Origin: Bisporella sp. PMI_857
Lineage: Eukaryota > Ascomycota > Leotiomycetes > Helotiales > Helotiaceae
Direction: 5' to 3'
Assembly (NCBI GenBank): GCA_021307315.1
Contig: JAJSPD010000095.1
Coordinates: 88,941 to 152,940, forward strand
Length of the DNA: 64,000 nucleotides
The notes under the pieces were generated by a model. That model had not been told where the DNA came from. It saw nothing but the letters and a program-made list of their open reading frames with translations, and made no database searches. Below, in pieces: positions 13,356-25,244 of the stretch. The position numbers were made by a program, and so were the translations under genes. Each line of letters opens with the position of its first letter. The first letter of the stretch is position 1.

Positions 13356-14719
13356 ATGCCTCGTCTTCAGCACAAAAGCTTGCTACGTGCATACAATATC
13401 ACCCCTCTCTTACCTCTTGTCCTTCGTGGCACCCGCGACATCCCATCTGCCATCAGAGAGCTGCGCTGGATTGTCGAACATGTGCAAAAGATCTGTCCAG
13501 CCACCAAACCTAGCAAGGTCATCGAACAGAAGAAGCTACTACTGAAGCTATGCAGAAGAAGAGAAAGTAGCGAGCCGCTGCAATATATACTTGGCTCCCA
13601 GCCATTCGGTGATCTCGATATAAAGTGTCGCCGAGGCGTTTTAATACCTAGGTCAGTGATTCCGCCTCTGACACGCCGTATTTTGCTGATTACTCAAGAC
13701 CGGAGACTGAATCTTATACAACCTATGCTGCGAAATTGCTGTTGAACAATCAATTACATCCAGGCATCACAAAGAAAATGGAAGGATATAGAAAAGGATC
13801 AGAGAAAGACAAATTACGGATATATGACTTTTGCAGTGGCAGTGGCTGCATATCGCTCTTACTGTTCTCCATGCTCTCCAAACAATCAATTTTGAGGAAT
13901 CGACTCGATATAACAGGTTTTGATATTTCCGTGAGTAATACTGTTTAGAATATTAATATGGTATTGGAGATACGAAGCTGACATCGGCTTCAGAAAGAAG
14001 CCTTGTCTATCGCTAGAGATAATTTGAGGACCAACTTCCAGATCCATAATATACCAGATGCTGGAAACAACCACCCGGTCAGATTCGAGCATCTTGATCT
14101 ATTGGGCTTGAGACAGGATGATACAACAGTTCTCAAGGAGGGCCAGGCAGGACCCTTGATGGACTGCAGTGAGAAGGATATCATAATATGCAACCCACCA
14201 TACGTTGCGCGTGACGACTGGCGGGTAGGTCGATCGGTACGGAATTGGGAGCCATCTAGTGCCGTCTTTCCCCCCTCTGTAGCACATTATGTTGAAGACG
14301 AACGGATGGTTTTCGACCGTGTAGTGAACCGCCCTGGAGCCCGAGTGCGTCTTCAAAACTGTATCAAGCCTTGGGATATTTTTTATTGGCAGCTCATGAG
14401 TCTTTGCCACAAACTGTTCCGTTGCAAAGTCCTCATTATGGAGGTTTCAGATAAGTACCAGGCGCGCCGTGTGCGTAAAATGGCACTCGATTTATCACGG
14501 GAACCGGAATTGCGTGGGATGATCTTGAACGTATCCTTTTGGAGAGATTATCAACCAGAGCCGCAAATTAAAGACCAAAACAACACGGATTGGCGCGGGA
14601 TCAAAGGGACGGGCAAGGTTAGATGTGTGGTGGTTAGGTTTTTCTCAAAGACCCAGTTGAACGCCATCGAGAGATCGAAGCCGGACCTGTCATACCCAAA
14701 AGAAGACTGCATTACTTAA
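13356..14719 (+). CDS. MTQ1: Mitochondrial N5-glutamine methyltransferase (HemK/PrmC family)
   Basis: Exons 13356-13651, 13699-13930 and 13994-14719 give 417 aa; introns of 47 and 63 nt restore the motifs. The N-terminal helical domain ends in [31 protein letters not shown], the PrmC signature, completed only across intron 1. The AdoMet motif I is YDFCSGSGCI, and the catalytic NPPY sits at about residues 243-246 (DIIICNPPYVARDDW). In yeast Mtq1 methylates the GGQ glutamine of the mitochondrial release factor Mrf1. The HemK architecture with an N-terminal basic segment supports the mitochondrial paralogue, since cytosolic Mtq2 lacks this N-terminal domain. The start at 13356 was chosen because upstream ATGs are out of frame. 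Confidence 0.88.
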
Positions 14720-15254
14720 TCTGAGTGATGAAACCAAATCTTGTTAGCCATGTCTCAATTGAACAAACGTGTCACATTCCATTCCATTTGTAGAAATCTT
14801 CTGGTGCGGCAGAAATTGGCTTCTATTACATCTCACGTGGCCTTAATATTGTTCTTAGTTCTAGCTCCAAGCGACATTTCTAAGGGGCAAAGTCTGTCTG
14901 ACCACAAACAATGAAAATATCCGACCAGATTGTTGCACGGAATGGCGGTGTGTAAGTTACCGCGTTTGCGGTATCAAATCATGATCACTTTGATCATTCT
15001 TCCTATGTTCGATGCGTTCTAGCTTCCGTCCTTTTTAAGATCATCCATTGCCTACCAGCCAGAATGTTTAGTATTATACTTAAGGGCATCATGATTTCGC
15101 TTCCATGTTTTGTACTCTTGTATTACACCGAATTTGATTAAATAAGGTTTCTTATGCTACTACAACTTCTTGTTCTTTATCTCCAACTCTGTCCTGATAC
15201 TCCATTAAACATCCAAAAGTTTTGTGGTTTACTTCGCTCCACAAGCAAACAACA
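14720..15254. other. Intergenic, 535 bp
   Basis: 3' flank of MTQ1 and promoter of the protease-like gene. I see no gene or repeat in it. Confidence 0.5.
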
Positions 15255-16988
15255 ATGCTCACCCGGATAATCACCATTCTCCTGCTTACTATCTTTGCGG
15301 CATCAGAACCAACTCAAGCCACAAATCCAAACCTTCTCACTTCGTTACGTGAGAAAACCATTGGGCCCCGTGCTCCCATTCGTGACGTTCACGTTAAAAC
15401 GTATTTCCCTCTGCACCGCACTCACAGCACCGAAGGCGCAAAATATGGCCGTTCCCTCGACTCCAAACCTCTGAGATTCTCTGCCCTCCACAGCGATCAA
15501 TATGTAAACTTACCTTCATTCCTATTTCTAAATTCCCCTACGAAAGATACAGTTGACCCTGACAAAGTATCGAACAGGGACACGCCTACCGCACCCCAGT
15601 CAAAATTGGCCACAAGACATTTAACTTAATGCTCGACACCGCGTCCTCTGATACCTGGGTCGCTTATCCTTCTGTCGAATGTCGTACCAAATATCCCGGC
15701 ACTGAACCTCTTTCCTAATCCGCTTGCGGCTTTCAAGACTTCTATGAGCCCGGTCCGGAGTTCAAGCAGGCCCCTAATCAGAATTTTGACATTTCTTATG
15801 GCGATTTGCGCTTTGCGAGAGGCGTGTTCGGGAAAACCGATGTTGAGGTTGCTGGCATCAAGTATGAGATTTCTAAAGACGGTTTTGCTTCGCCAGCGCT
15901 GATGAAATTATAGGGTCAACACACAAATCGCAGTCGCAAAGCAAGCATCTTGGAACGGAAATGGCTTCTCGAGTGGGATGTTGGGCTTGGCTTATCCTGA
16001 TATGTATCTCTCCCCCTTTATCCTCTTGCCATCATATCTAACCATGATAGCACATTCGCCTTCCAAGGTACGGACTACTCGGATAACAATCTATCCGTAA
16101 ATCAAGGTACTTTCTCCTTCATCCTTTCTTCAGAAATCCCATTAATAAGAAGGCAAATAGTTCCCTACAACCCCGTCTTCACCACAATGTGGAAATCCGG
16201 CAAGGTGGCACCGACTTTCAGCGTGGCCTTCTCCCGTCCTGCCTCTCAGGTCTCCAATAAAGGGCAGAACGAACCAGATGGATATCTTGCTCTGGGTGGC
16301 CTCCCGCCTGTTGATACCATTGGGCCATGGGCTCGGTCTGAGATACAGATTCCGCCGAAGGACTCTCGCAATTACTATCTCAACACCACGAGACCATGGC
16401 CGCAATATCGTACGTCTATATTCAATTTGCTTTTCTCCGTTTATTTTGTCCTGTTTGTGTGGATCCGCCATGGGAGGATCAGGCTAACGAAGGATAGAGT
16501 GGTATACCATAACTCCGGACACTTTTCTCCTCTGCAACTCCTCGTGCTCTAGCCCAAAGAAGCCCAAAGCGCCCTCTGAATCTACCTGCAAATATTGCAA
16601 ATATGTAGTTCTTCCCAATCCTGAGAATTCACAAATAATGCTTGATGGCGGCGCTACGCAAGCCTACCTTCCCACTCATATGTCGGACGCCGTCGCTGCT
16701 GCGTTCGACCCTCCAGCAATCTACAATAAGACATTAGGCTTCTATCCTGTGCCGTGTGATGCTAGAGCGCCAGCTTTTGCGGTTGAGATTGGTGGCGTAG
16801 CGTTCCCAATCGACAAGAAAGATATGGTCATCGACGACGAAACCGGCCGCGGGACATGCATGAGCGGAGTAAATAATGGGAACATGTACGCGCCGTATGT
16901 GTTTGGAGGTACGTTTATGAAGAATGTGCTTACGGTGTTTGATGTTGGAAGAAGCGAATTGAGGTTTAGGGCTAGAAAGCCATATTAA
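15255..16988 (+). pseudogene. Pepsin-type aspartic protease homologue with altered active-site triplets and an in-frame stop
   Basis: Six exons can be joined in frame: 15255-15503, 15578-15861, 15914-16003, 16051-16106, 16161-16409, 16498-16988 (473 codons). A signal peptide (MLTRIITILLLTIFAASEPTQA) and short pro-region precede the A1 fold. The first active-site loop is LMLDTASSDTWV, so DTG is DTA. The second is IMLDGGATQAYLP, so DSG/DTG is DGG. Both Asp remain. Other A1 landmarks are intact: ISYGDLRFARGVFG, GMLGLAYPD, GYLALGGLPP, and a C-terminal FGGTFMKNVLTVFDVG. A TAA at 15716-15718 interrupts exon 2, unless a 54-nt segment (15684-15737) is spliced as an intron. Either a recently broken gene or a non-canonical secreted protease-like protein. 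Confidence 0.72.
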
Positions 16989-18123
16989 GGAGGAGTGAGA
17001 ACTGCGCAATTAGAAGCCGGCTGAAGTAGCTCGTTTTACGAAAGCGACGGAAGTTCTATGAGGCTTTCTGTATTTTTACTCACGAAACCTTTAGAGACGT
17101 CAGGCCATATTAATAACTCTAGGATACATATGTCAGGTATATCTATCTTTTAAGTTTCACAGATCATATACTTTTATAAGGCTTAAGTTCTAGCCAGGTG
17201 CTAAGCCAAGTCTCGTTTATTTCAGGGGTGGATGTCCCGGGAAAGGATGGTTGCCTGCGACCCTACAGACGAAACAGTTCTGGATCAAACGAGCTAACAA
17301 AGGCATATCTTTTTTTGATCCTATGTTATGTTAATGGTTCGTATAGCATCTATTCCATGTCCACAAGAAAAGCAGATAGGAAAATAAAGTTCTGAGTGCC
17401 GTCTTGCTTTGATTCAGGTAGGCTGTTAAATTCTAAGGCAGGAGCCTGATCAATCTAGGGTTGATTGCATGCTAAGCTCGATATGCCCAGCCTTTAAGGT
17501 ATAGTAGTAGCATTGTACATGTAACGCAAGTGACGACTCACATCTAAATTCTGTGTACTGATTGGTCCTTATATGTCCACAGCACTAGTTTTCCTGTTCA
17601 AAAATGGAAATGCTCTGCTTTGAGCTATAATTCTAGCAGGTAATCGCTTACCCATGGCGACAGTCGAATACCTAGGCAGAATTGCTGATTTTAAGGCTTG
17701 TGGCGTAGTATACATGATGCATTTGAGTTTCTGCAGACTAGTCGGCATCGCCAATGGCTTGCTCTTCTTTACCGAGACATCAGCAGAGACTAGTCAGTTT
17801 AGTCTGTAGTGGAAACAAAGAACGGGGTCATTGGAGCGTACCAGCGATGTTTCGCGGCTAGTTTTATCCCCATTGATTGAATTAGAAGGGGGGTTGGGGG
17901 GGGGGATAATTCATGGTTAGGCACCTGGGTTTGTGATCTCACAGAATCAAGCATACTACTCTCGAATGGCAAAGCCGATATTGGTGAGGCTCATGCGACG
18001 CTATTGTATCGAGGGCTTGTTTATTTACTCCATCCGCTACAAAATGACCACCTAAGGGTATAAAAACGACATACAACATAATGCAATGCATAAATTTTGA
18101 ATTAACCACAAAACAACTCATGA
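16989..18123. other. Intergenic, about 1.1 kb
   Basis: Between convergent genes. It contains a G-rich run around 17889-17906 (G6-TT-G10). No conserved gene recognised. Confidence 0.5.
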
Positions 18124-19086
18124 TCACCTTAAGGACCTAGCATGGGTGCTTCGATGACTAGATCTCCATTGCTGGTAGTGCGACTGGTTAGAATTCTTCC
18201 CTTTCCTTGTTGCCCAATAAGTCAAGATTGCCACGATGAGAGCAAGGATCGCAAGTACAGTGCCGACAATTTCCGGAAGGCTGAAAGTAGGAGATGAATG
18301 GCTCGAGGACGCGGTTGGCGTGGTTGAAGGTTGAACTGATGTTGAAGGTTGAGCCGATGTTGAAGTTGAGGTAGCGGGGATTGATTTGGTAGAAGAAGTT
18401 ATGGAGTATGTGGATGACATAGAGGTCGGATTGTAAGACGACTGGGAGGACTCGAAAGTAGTTGATGTTGGTTCAGCGCTTGAAGAGGGAGAAGGTGTGG
18501 TGGAAGCTATGGCATTTGTGGATATGACTTGCTGCTCTGCGAGGCAGTTGAGTCAACAGAGAGCTCAGAATATTCCAAGATATGAGACCATAATAATACA
18601 AAGCGCCGCCAACGCTTTGTCGAGAAAGACACGTGGTCGGAGATCCGCAGATGCGGAGGCTCTCACGTTCACGTACTGAGTGACGTATGCGGTGACTGTT
18701 GCAGTTCGAGTTTGTGAGCACGCACCTGTGGTCGCAACAATCGTTGGAGCTATAATGCTCGTGTAACCCTTGGCCGAGCAATAGGAGAGAAGGATGCTAG
18801 TTGCGGTGCTTTGATCCTGGTAATCAGAGCACTGCGAGAGCACCTCTGATGCGAGTATGCTCTCAGCGTTGCCTAGGGTATCTGCTCTACACAGGCACGC
18901 GTTTGTAGTGCATCCCACAGCTTCCTGGATTGAACCATGGAAATTACCCGCCAAGCAATATTGTAAACAAGAGCGAAGGTTCCCCCACTGACTAATTGTT
19001 GTCCATACGACTAAATCAGGGTTGATTGCTTGTGCGTGCACAGAAGATAAAAGGAGCCAGAATGCTGGTAAAGCCCACAGCCGCAT
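18124..19086 (-). CDS. CFEM-like cysteine-rich protein with Ser/Thr stalk and one transmembrane span
   Basis: Exon 1 (19086-18673) encodes a signal peptide (MRLWALPAFWLLLSSVHAQA) and an eight-Cys module: CLQYC, GCTTNACLC, LSQC, SYC, GAC. The spacing suits a CFEM-like extracellular domain. Exon 2 (18531-18124) encodes a Ser/Thr-rich stretch, a hydrophobic span (EIVGTVLAILALIVAILTYW) and a basic tail. The intron is best placed at 18532-18672 (141 nt, phase 0, donor GTGAAC; GTGAGA at 18666 is an alternative), giving about 273 aa. CFEM proteins act at the cell surface in haem/iron capture, wall stability or host interaction. The single-span layout resembles sensor-type proteins. Exact exon borders are less certain than the domains. 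Confidence 0.72.
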
Positions 19087-21879
19087 CTTGTTGAGCCGCT
19101 CAAAAGATCTGCCAGTTGGACGACGAGAAATGACGATTCGAGAAGTGACCTATAGCGAGCTAGAACTAGCCGGCGATTTGAAATTGAAAACAATGTGAAT
19201 TAAAATCTTTGCACTATAGAATGGGTAAATTCTTGGTAGAAATGGAACTCGAAAGTTAAGAGGCTGGGGGGTGTGCAGCCTATGCTGGCCAGCTGAAGTT
19301 GCAATTTCGCACTACTTTTAGCCATTTGTGCTGTCTCAGTTCAACTCTGAATTGATTTGTCGAAGCTCAGAAAATTTCCTAATGAGGATATGAAGGCGCT
19401 CAGAAGCGAAGAGGCGTCGCGGGAAATGCCAATTCTCGACACCAGCTGCGTGTGTGTGCTGTAATTCTCCAATAGCACCTTACAAAATATAAACCATAAG
19501 AGCACATTAGTATAGCGCGCTAAGCCCCAAAGCTTCAGCATCGGGATGTGGCTTGACAGTTGGTTTAAATAGCTCGAACCTTAATTAAAGAATGCTTTGA
19601 TATAAGGCGGCCTTAATTTAACCTAAATCGGCGTTTATATACCCCAACACATTGCATAGTATATAAAGTGATAATATTTCCTAGGATAAGAGCATCGTGC
19701 TCAAATTACTTTAGTTATCTGAATATAAGTTATTAGGCTAGCTTTGTAACGTCTTCACTTCTAGGTGAGGAACCAGTGTCTAGTCAATTTAATCATACCA
19801 TACCAACCAACAAGCCCCTAGGCCATCTACCTGTGCCCAGGGCTACCCAGAACGTTACCCTATTACGCCTTATATTGTGACAAACTAGCTAGATGATTCC
19901 CCGTATTCTTGCAGGTCAGTATGTACATTTATTGACATAGTCGACGACGGAGCATTACAAGAAGCCACTGCAGTTAATGCTTTTAAGGAGATCGCCTTAT
20001 ATGCTCAATGTAACTACGCCCATCATGGAGGTTGGCTAGAATGTAAGTCCAGTTGCTATGGAATTTGAAATGTGCATTTAATATTATTTGTGTATTGTTT
20101 AAAGATGAAAACTTTTCTTTAGCTGAATTTGCAAAGGGTAATAGTTTTACCAATCTGTCGAACCGTAAAAAGCGAACGCTCTTACGGACATCCTATTGCG
20201 CGTTATGTTTTGACAGCGGCGGAGTCCACATTAGCCAATCTCAAGTATCTTGTTATGCAATATGGGTCAGTTCGCTAATAACTACGATGGTAGTGAAGTT
20301 AAGTTAAAGACCATGAAGACAAAGCTCCCATAGATGCACCCCCCTCTCCACCAAATAATACAGAGCTCTGTGTTCTAGCTACAAATCGGTTGAAATGAGA
20401 ATAAGGACATTAACGGCTTTCGCATCCCCCCATACAACTCCCACTCTATATAGCCTCATCAGGGCCTCTGTGACTTGAGTTGACAATTGGTGTTTCAGAG
20501 ACGCTGGCGTGTTAGGCTGTAATGCAAATTCGCGCGTGCTTTCTTTGTCAATGTAGTAAGGTAATAGTCCAGTAAGCGGATTTTTGCCATCTTAGATAAT
20601 CCCATAAAGCCGAGGGACATGTATGCTAGGTCCGAGGTCGTCTATACATAGGTATTTCCTTATTCCTCTCATCATATCTTGAGGGATTAATCTATCGGCA
20701 GACTCAAAAAAGAACATTTGATCATGCACACAGGCCTTCTGTGGTTGAGCGTCGAGTGCGTCAGGCACATCTTGCACATCATCCGGGTACTTGGAAGAGA
20801 GGTCGACTTGGGATGGGTGGACAGACTGGAATTTCCTCTTTGCCTGTGCAAAGCCATCGTCAAATTCAGGCAACACTTGGGCTTCCTCAATCTCACGTCG
20901 CTAAATCCGCCCCGGGACCAATTTATCATCGATGGTTCTGGGCTCGCAATCGAGTGTCTCGGGATACAAGAAATCTCGCAACGTGCCTGACCCTTTGGCG
21001 GTAGCTTGTGGTCTTACATCTCGACTTTTGAAGATCTGTAGGAAACAGCTCGTAACCCCATGAAAGAAGCCGCACCTAAGATCATCACCCAGTGCATCCC
21101 CGCCAGATTTTGCAACTTCAAAGTACTTATTGACTTCTTTGGTCGTGAAGGGGGAGCTGTGAAATTGGGATGGTGATATATTAATATGCAGTGCTAGAAA
21201 GGTGCAACTGAAGGGCGATGAAGACCACACTCTCGCCTTCATACTAGTCGAAACCCTTCCACCCGATTCTCTAAAGGTTCAATCTCGGAATTTTGCGTCA
21301 AGTCCTCCATTGTTAAAAAAAGAAAAGCACTAGAGCCGATTATCTAAGAAGGCTGGTGATATGGGACAGAAACGCAAAAGAAAAGCAAGGGTTCAAAAAT
21401 CTGCGGTACTCGAGGCTTGAAGCTATTGATCCGTCTAGATTATACATGTACCCGTAGCATATAAGTCGTACGGCTTTGGACGCCAGTTGCCGAAACAATT
21501 TCACTGCAGGGATTCTAATTAGATCTGCCACACTGATTAAGGCGACTGAACCCCTGGCTTCAGCAGACCTTGCATGCTACTTCAACCTTGGCTTGATATG
21601 GCCCTACGCTTGTATACAACTTCCTACGTCATTTCCTTTGCTGGCTAGAACTGCCTTACAATGAAGGAACAGACAACCTAATATAAATTATTCCGATTAT
21701 TTTGATGTACGTAACAGGGCACCTAACTCCAATTCACCACTAAGAAACACATCAAGGCAAGTAGTATCAGTCACAGGGCCCACTGCTCCGTTCTCCTAAT
21801 CGAAACTATATCAGAGTAAAACCCTAATAATTCTAACTTCATCAGTAGTAGTGTGACACTCATCCGAGACTGTGAATTT
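19087..21879. other. Intergenic, about 2.8 kb, with possible relict coding
   Basis: Mostly without recognisable genes. Minus-strand frames 20901-21242 and 20592-20876 look somewhat protein-like (for example TKEVNKYFEVAKSGGDALGDDLRCGFF split into short words by stops) but match no family I know. They could be remains of an unidentified gene. Confidence 0.4.
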
Positions 21880-22645
21880 GACTTCCCTCAAGAAAATCTT
21901 CCAATACAACGCTCATAATCGAGGATGGCCACATCCAGAGTCTGGATCGCTTCAAAAGTATGACCAGCATCGTGGACACTGTGACCAAGCACACTCTCTA
22001 GCCCTCATAAAGCCATATCAAATGGTTCAATAACGGCATTTGCACGGTCAACCAGACCAGTAATATGGCCGGAATCAGGATCTACGCGGATATTCATACC
22101 CGAGAGGTCTTGGTGAGTCAAAACCGGCGCCAGATCTATTATCTGGCCTATATTCTTCTGTGTATTTTGGATGACTTTCATGATTCGAGGAAGCAGAGAG
22201 CTGGATAAATACCTGGGTTTCATGGTATATAAACGGCGTTTGTCTTTAGCCGGAGGCTGGGGGGGTTCTTCCACGATGTGGCATAAAACCTGAGTATTAT
22301 ATTAGTTTAGCGCCATAAATCGAATAGGAAATATACGAGGACTCACTTAGCGAAATATACTACCCTGACGTCTAGCTTAGATGCAGTGATCGAGCTAGAT
22401 GTAAATATACACCCAATACTTAGAGTGATTTCCATGACCCAGGCTGGTACTGAAGAGTAGGGCATCAAGCCATGATACGTAGTAAGCCGGATTAAGGTAG
22501 CTGTGGACTTGTTTGGCAAGTTAAGTCGTCGAACTGTCGGGAGGCGATTCTCCTGATCGAAATTGGATATTAAGCCGCGGGTTTGACCGTAAAGTATAGG
22601 TATAAGAAAGCCTTGCCAGGGCTTCGGCGTCACGAAGCCCTTCAC
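21880..22645 (-). pseudogene. Decayed aminoglycoside/choline phosphotransferase-like (APH) gene
   Basis: The frame 22274-22005 carries PVLTHQDLSGMNIRVDPDSG and ITGLVDRANAVIEPFDMAL. This is the APH-family catalytic stretch (usually LTHGDLxxxNIxVD and GxIDWxxAxxxPF). The frame then meets TGA exactly where the family has the Trp of LWGLE, and the same frame continues GLESVLG further on. Upstream, 22645-22343 resembles the ATLxxLxxxTxxPVP part of the N-lobe but is heavily altered. HGDL has become HQDL and the Trp after the metal-binding Asp is lost. Broken copy; no function expected. Confidence 0.65.
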
Positions 22646-23350
22646 CAGATTCTAAGCGTACATATCATACTCGTTTTGAGTTACCTTATACTTTATTTCA
22701 AATAGATCTGACATCGTGTTGACAGAGAATGCTAGCAGATGAAGATCTTCTGAGTAGCTATGAAACATACTGTCCAGAAGCTGGGAAACGCGCATTATAC
22801 TAAGGTGCACACAACACATACTCCCTCCGTTTTAGCCATATTTTGTGATTGGGGGTTGTATTGGACTCAAGCATCAGTTTTTGTCGAAACATTCTATGTG
22901 CCTGAAACAGCCACGGAATTTTTATAAGAAAGTATTCATGCAACCTCCCTTTTTTTTTCAACCTTAAGGCGTTAAAGCCTGTCTTGCTATTTATTCTGCT
23001 TGGTTAAAGTAGCTATGTCGCTGTGGTGCCTTGAATGCGTTGAGAGATGAATATTATAAGACGAGCGGACAAGCTGATGCCACTAAGATTTCGAGAATCA
23101 GGATGCGAGCTCTTTGTGTTTTAGTCATGTTGACATGTCGAACTGTTCTCCTAGATTATTGTTTTCCTAGTAAAGCTCTATCATACTGATAATTAGATGC
23201 AATCGCTACTCAGAGTTTGCTCGGAAACAGATATAGTAGGATAATCACGAACCTCGAGCAAAATGTTGTCATGTGCTTCATATTTTTAATGCCAACAATA
23301 TATGTACAGATTCGCTAAAATGCTTCAACAAAAACATTATATACCAAGAT
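22646..23350. other. Intergenic, about 0.7 kb
   Basis: Contains a stretch resembling a mariner/Stowaway-type terminal repeat at 22819-22853 (listed separately). No gene recognised. Confidence 0.5.
22819..22853. repeat. Possible single terminus of a mariner-type MITE
   Basis: It begins TACTCCCTCCGTTTTAGCC, close to the CTCCCTCCGTnnC terminal motif of Stowaway/mariner MITEs, and sits beside a TA. I found no matching inverted copy in the next few hundred bases, so it may be a relic or a coincidence. Confidence 0.25.
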
Positions 23351-25244
23351 CTACCGGTTCTGAAACCGCTTCCAGAATTTCCATCCGTACTCCGCTCCAT
23401 CTCTTTCTCGTTTCACATCATCCCGTCCTCGAACCCTCCAGAAATACAGCGGTACGCCAGCTACTATGAATGCAACAACAATCAAAGTCTGTCCTGGCTC
23501 TGCAAATGCTGATCTACTAAGAAGAAATAGAGCTACGCAGCAGAATATAATAGGTGTCGAAAGCCACGTCTTATAAGGCCGTTCGAGGCCGGGCTCTTTG
23601 ATGCGCAGAACAAGGAGGCCGAGCACGGTCAGGAAGTAAAATGTGTATCCTGCCACACCATAAAACGTGACAAGCGTCCCAAATTCGCCTACTATAACGT
23701 AACATGTGGTAAGAACACAGTTCAAAACCATGGCATTGACAGGTGTGAAGAAAAGGCCTGTATCTTCGTCTCCAAGCATTCTGGCAATTCGCTTGCTTGC
23801 CCAATTTCGAGTTCGTAAGGTGCTGTGAGAAGGCTCGCCGCTGTTTCCTACGCCGATCTTGCCGAATATAGCGGGTAAGTAGCCCTCTTTTCCAGCAGCA
23901 TAGACTAAACGTCCGCTGGTGAACGTGGTGGCATTCAGAGCACCGAAACACGATGCAGAAACGATAAGGGCGAATAATAAGGAGCCTATGGGACCAAATA
24001 CCTTTGACCCAAACATTACAGCCACTGCATTCGACTTATTGATGGTTGCTATGGGAAGGACGAAAAAGTAGGCCACATTGGCAAGGATATATGAGATTAT
24101 AACCAGTGGCATCGCGGTATGAATCACGCGTGGTAGATCCCTGGATGGATTGCGAAATTCCCCCACCACATAATTAGTCTAATGGAGTTAGTATGGATGA
24201 AATGAAGGCAGTCCATGATCTTACATTATCCCATCCATCAAACGCCCACAATCCAGCATAGATTGCCACTGCCCAGGAACTGATATTTTTATTTGTTCCA
24301 TCAAACCATCCATTCGTTTTCCAGTCCTGGTTTGCTTCTCCTGAAGTAGAGAAGCCTGTGAGCGCTACCACAACTCCAATAATGGTAATTCCGAGTAATG
24401 CGACGAACTTCAAAAACATGAACAAGTCTCCCGTCCGTGTTCCCAGCTTAGTAGATATGCAATTCATGAATGTTACTGCGAACAATCCAACCAATGCGAC
24501 CCCTTTATTGATCCAAGGATTAACATTCTCCGCCTCTGCGCCGATTGCTGCTCGTACCAAGTATTCACCCATAATGATTGATATGATGGCGGTTGAACCA
24601 GGCTTGAGCACCACGACGGCACACCATGTGAACAAAAATCCATATATCTCCCCGAATATTTTGGACAAGTATATTTGAGCACCTCCATTTAGCGGTATTG
24701 CTCCTCCTAGCTCTGCATAACTCGATGCGCCTGTCCAGGCCAGCAGTCCTGCAATAGCCCACACCACCAAAGATGCCCCTGGAGATCCTGCATTTGTGTT
24801 GACCTCTTTTGGCGAGGAAAATATCCCGGAGCCAATTATCAAACCCACGATTAAAGATAACCCGTTCAAATATGTTAAAGTTTTATGTTTTTCGAGACTG
24901 CCACCTCCCAGGCCATTCAGCGCGCTAGAAGGAGCAATTGGCGTCCCCCCTATCGGCGCATAGCCGTTCCCAGCCGTTGATGACAGTGGATATAAATTCG
25001 AGGCAAAATCAAAAGCTGATGTCATGGAGAATGTCCGGTGGTGGCCTGTTGGACGGCTCTGCGCGGCTGGATTTCTGTCATCAAGGGGATCATCCTCTTC
25101 CAAGGACAGCTTTCTTGAGGATGCTATGCCAGACCGCGAGGATGTCGATGAGGACGAGGTTCGCGGACCCGGAGAACTTGATGCTAAGCTGGCGAGTTCC
25201 AGGGAATCTCGCGCGTTGGGCTGTAAGCTGGCGTAGGCAGGCAT
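23351..25244 (-). CDS. L-type amino-acid transporter-like permease (APC superfamily)
   Basis: Exons 25244-24225 and 24178-23351 (46-nt intron 24179-24224, GTAAGA...ACTAAC...TTAG) give 615 aa. A Ser-rich cytosolic N-terminus of about 115 residues precedes roughly twelve membrane spans. The first span holds the APC/LAT signature GLIIGSGIFSSP. Later blocks include WTGASSYAELGGAIPLNGGAQIYL and, across the splice, WAFDGWDNTNYVVGEFRNPSRDLPR, then SCFGALNATTFTSGRL. These match the LAT/methionine-permease (MUP-like) group of plasma-membrane importers. The exact substrate cannot be read from sequence. The gene is divergent from the mitochondrial LeuRS gene, 426 bp apart. Confidence 0.88.

Noticed and set aside
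12859..13392. 177-codon minus-strand frame upstream of the AIM32-like start
   Set aside because: It overlaps the divergent promoter and the 5' parts of both flanking genes, and has no domain-like pattern.
15862..15913. Apparent frameshift in the protease-like gene
   Set aside because: Explained by a normal intron (GTATGA...TTATAG) that restores GIKVNTQIAVAK.
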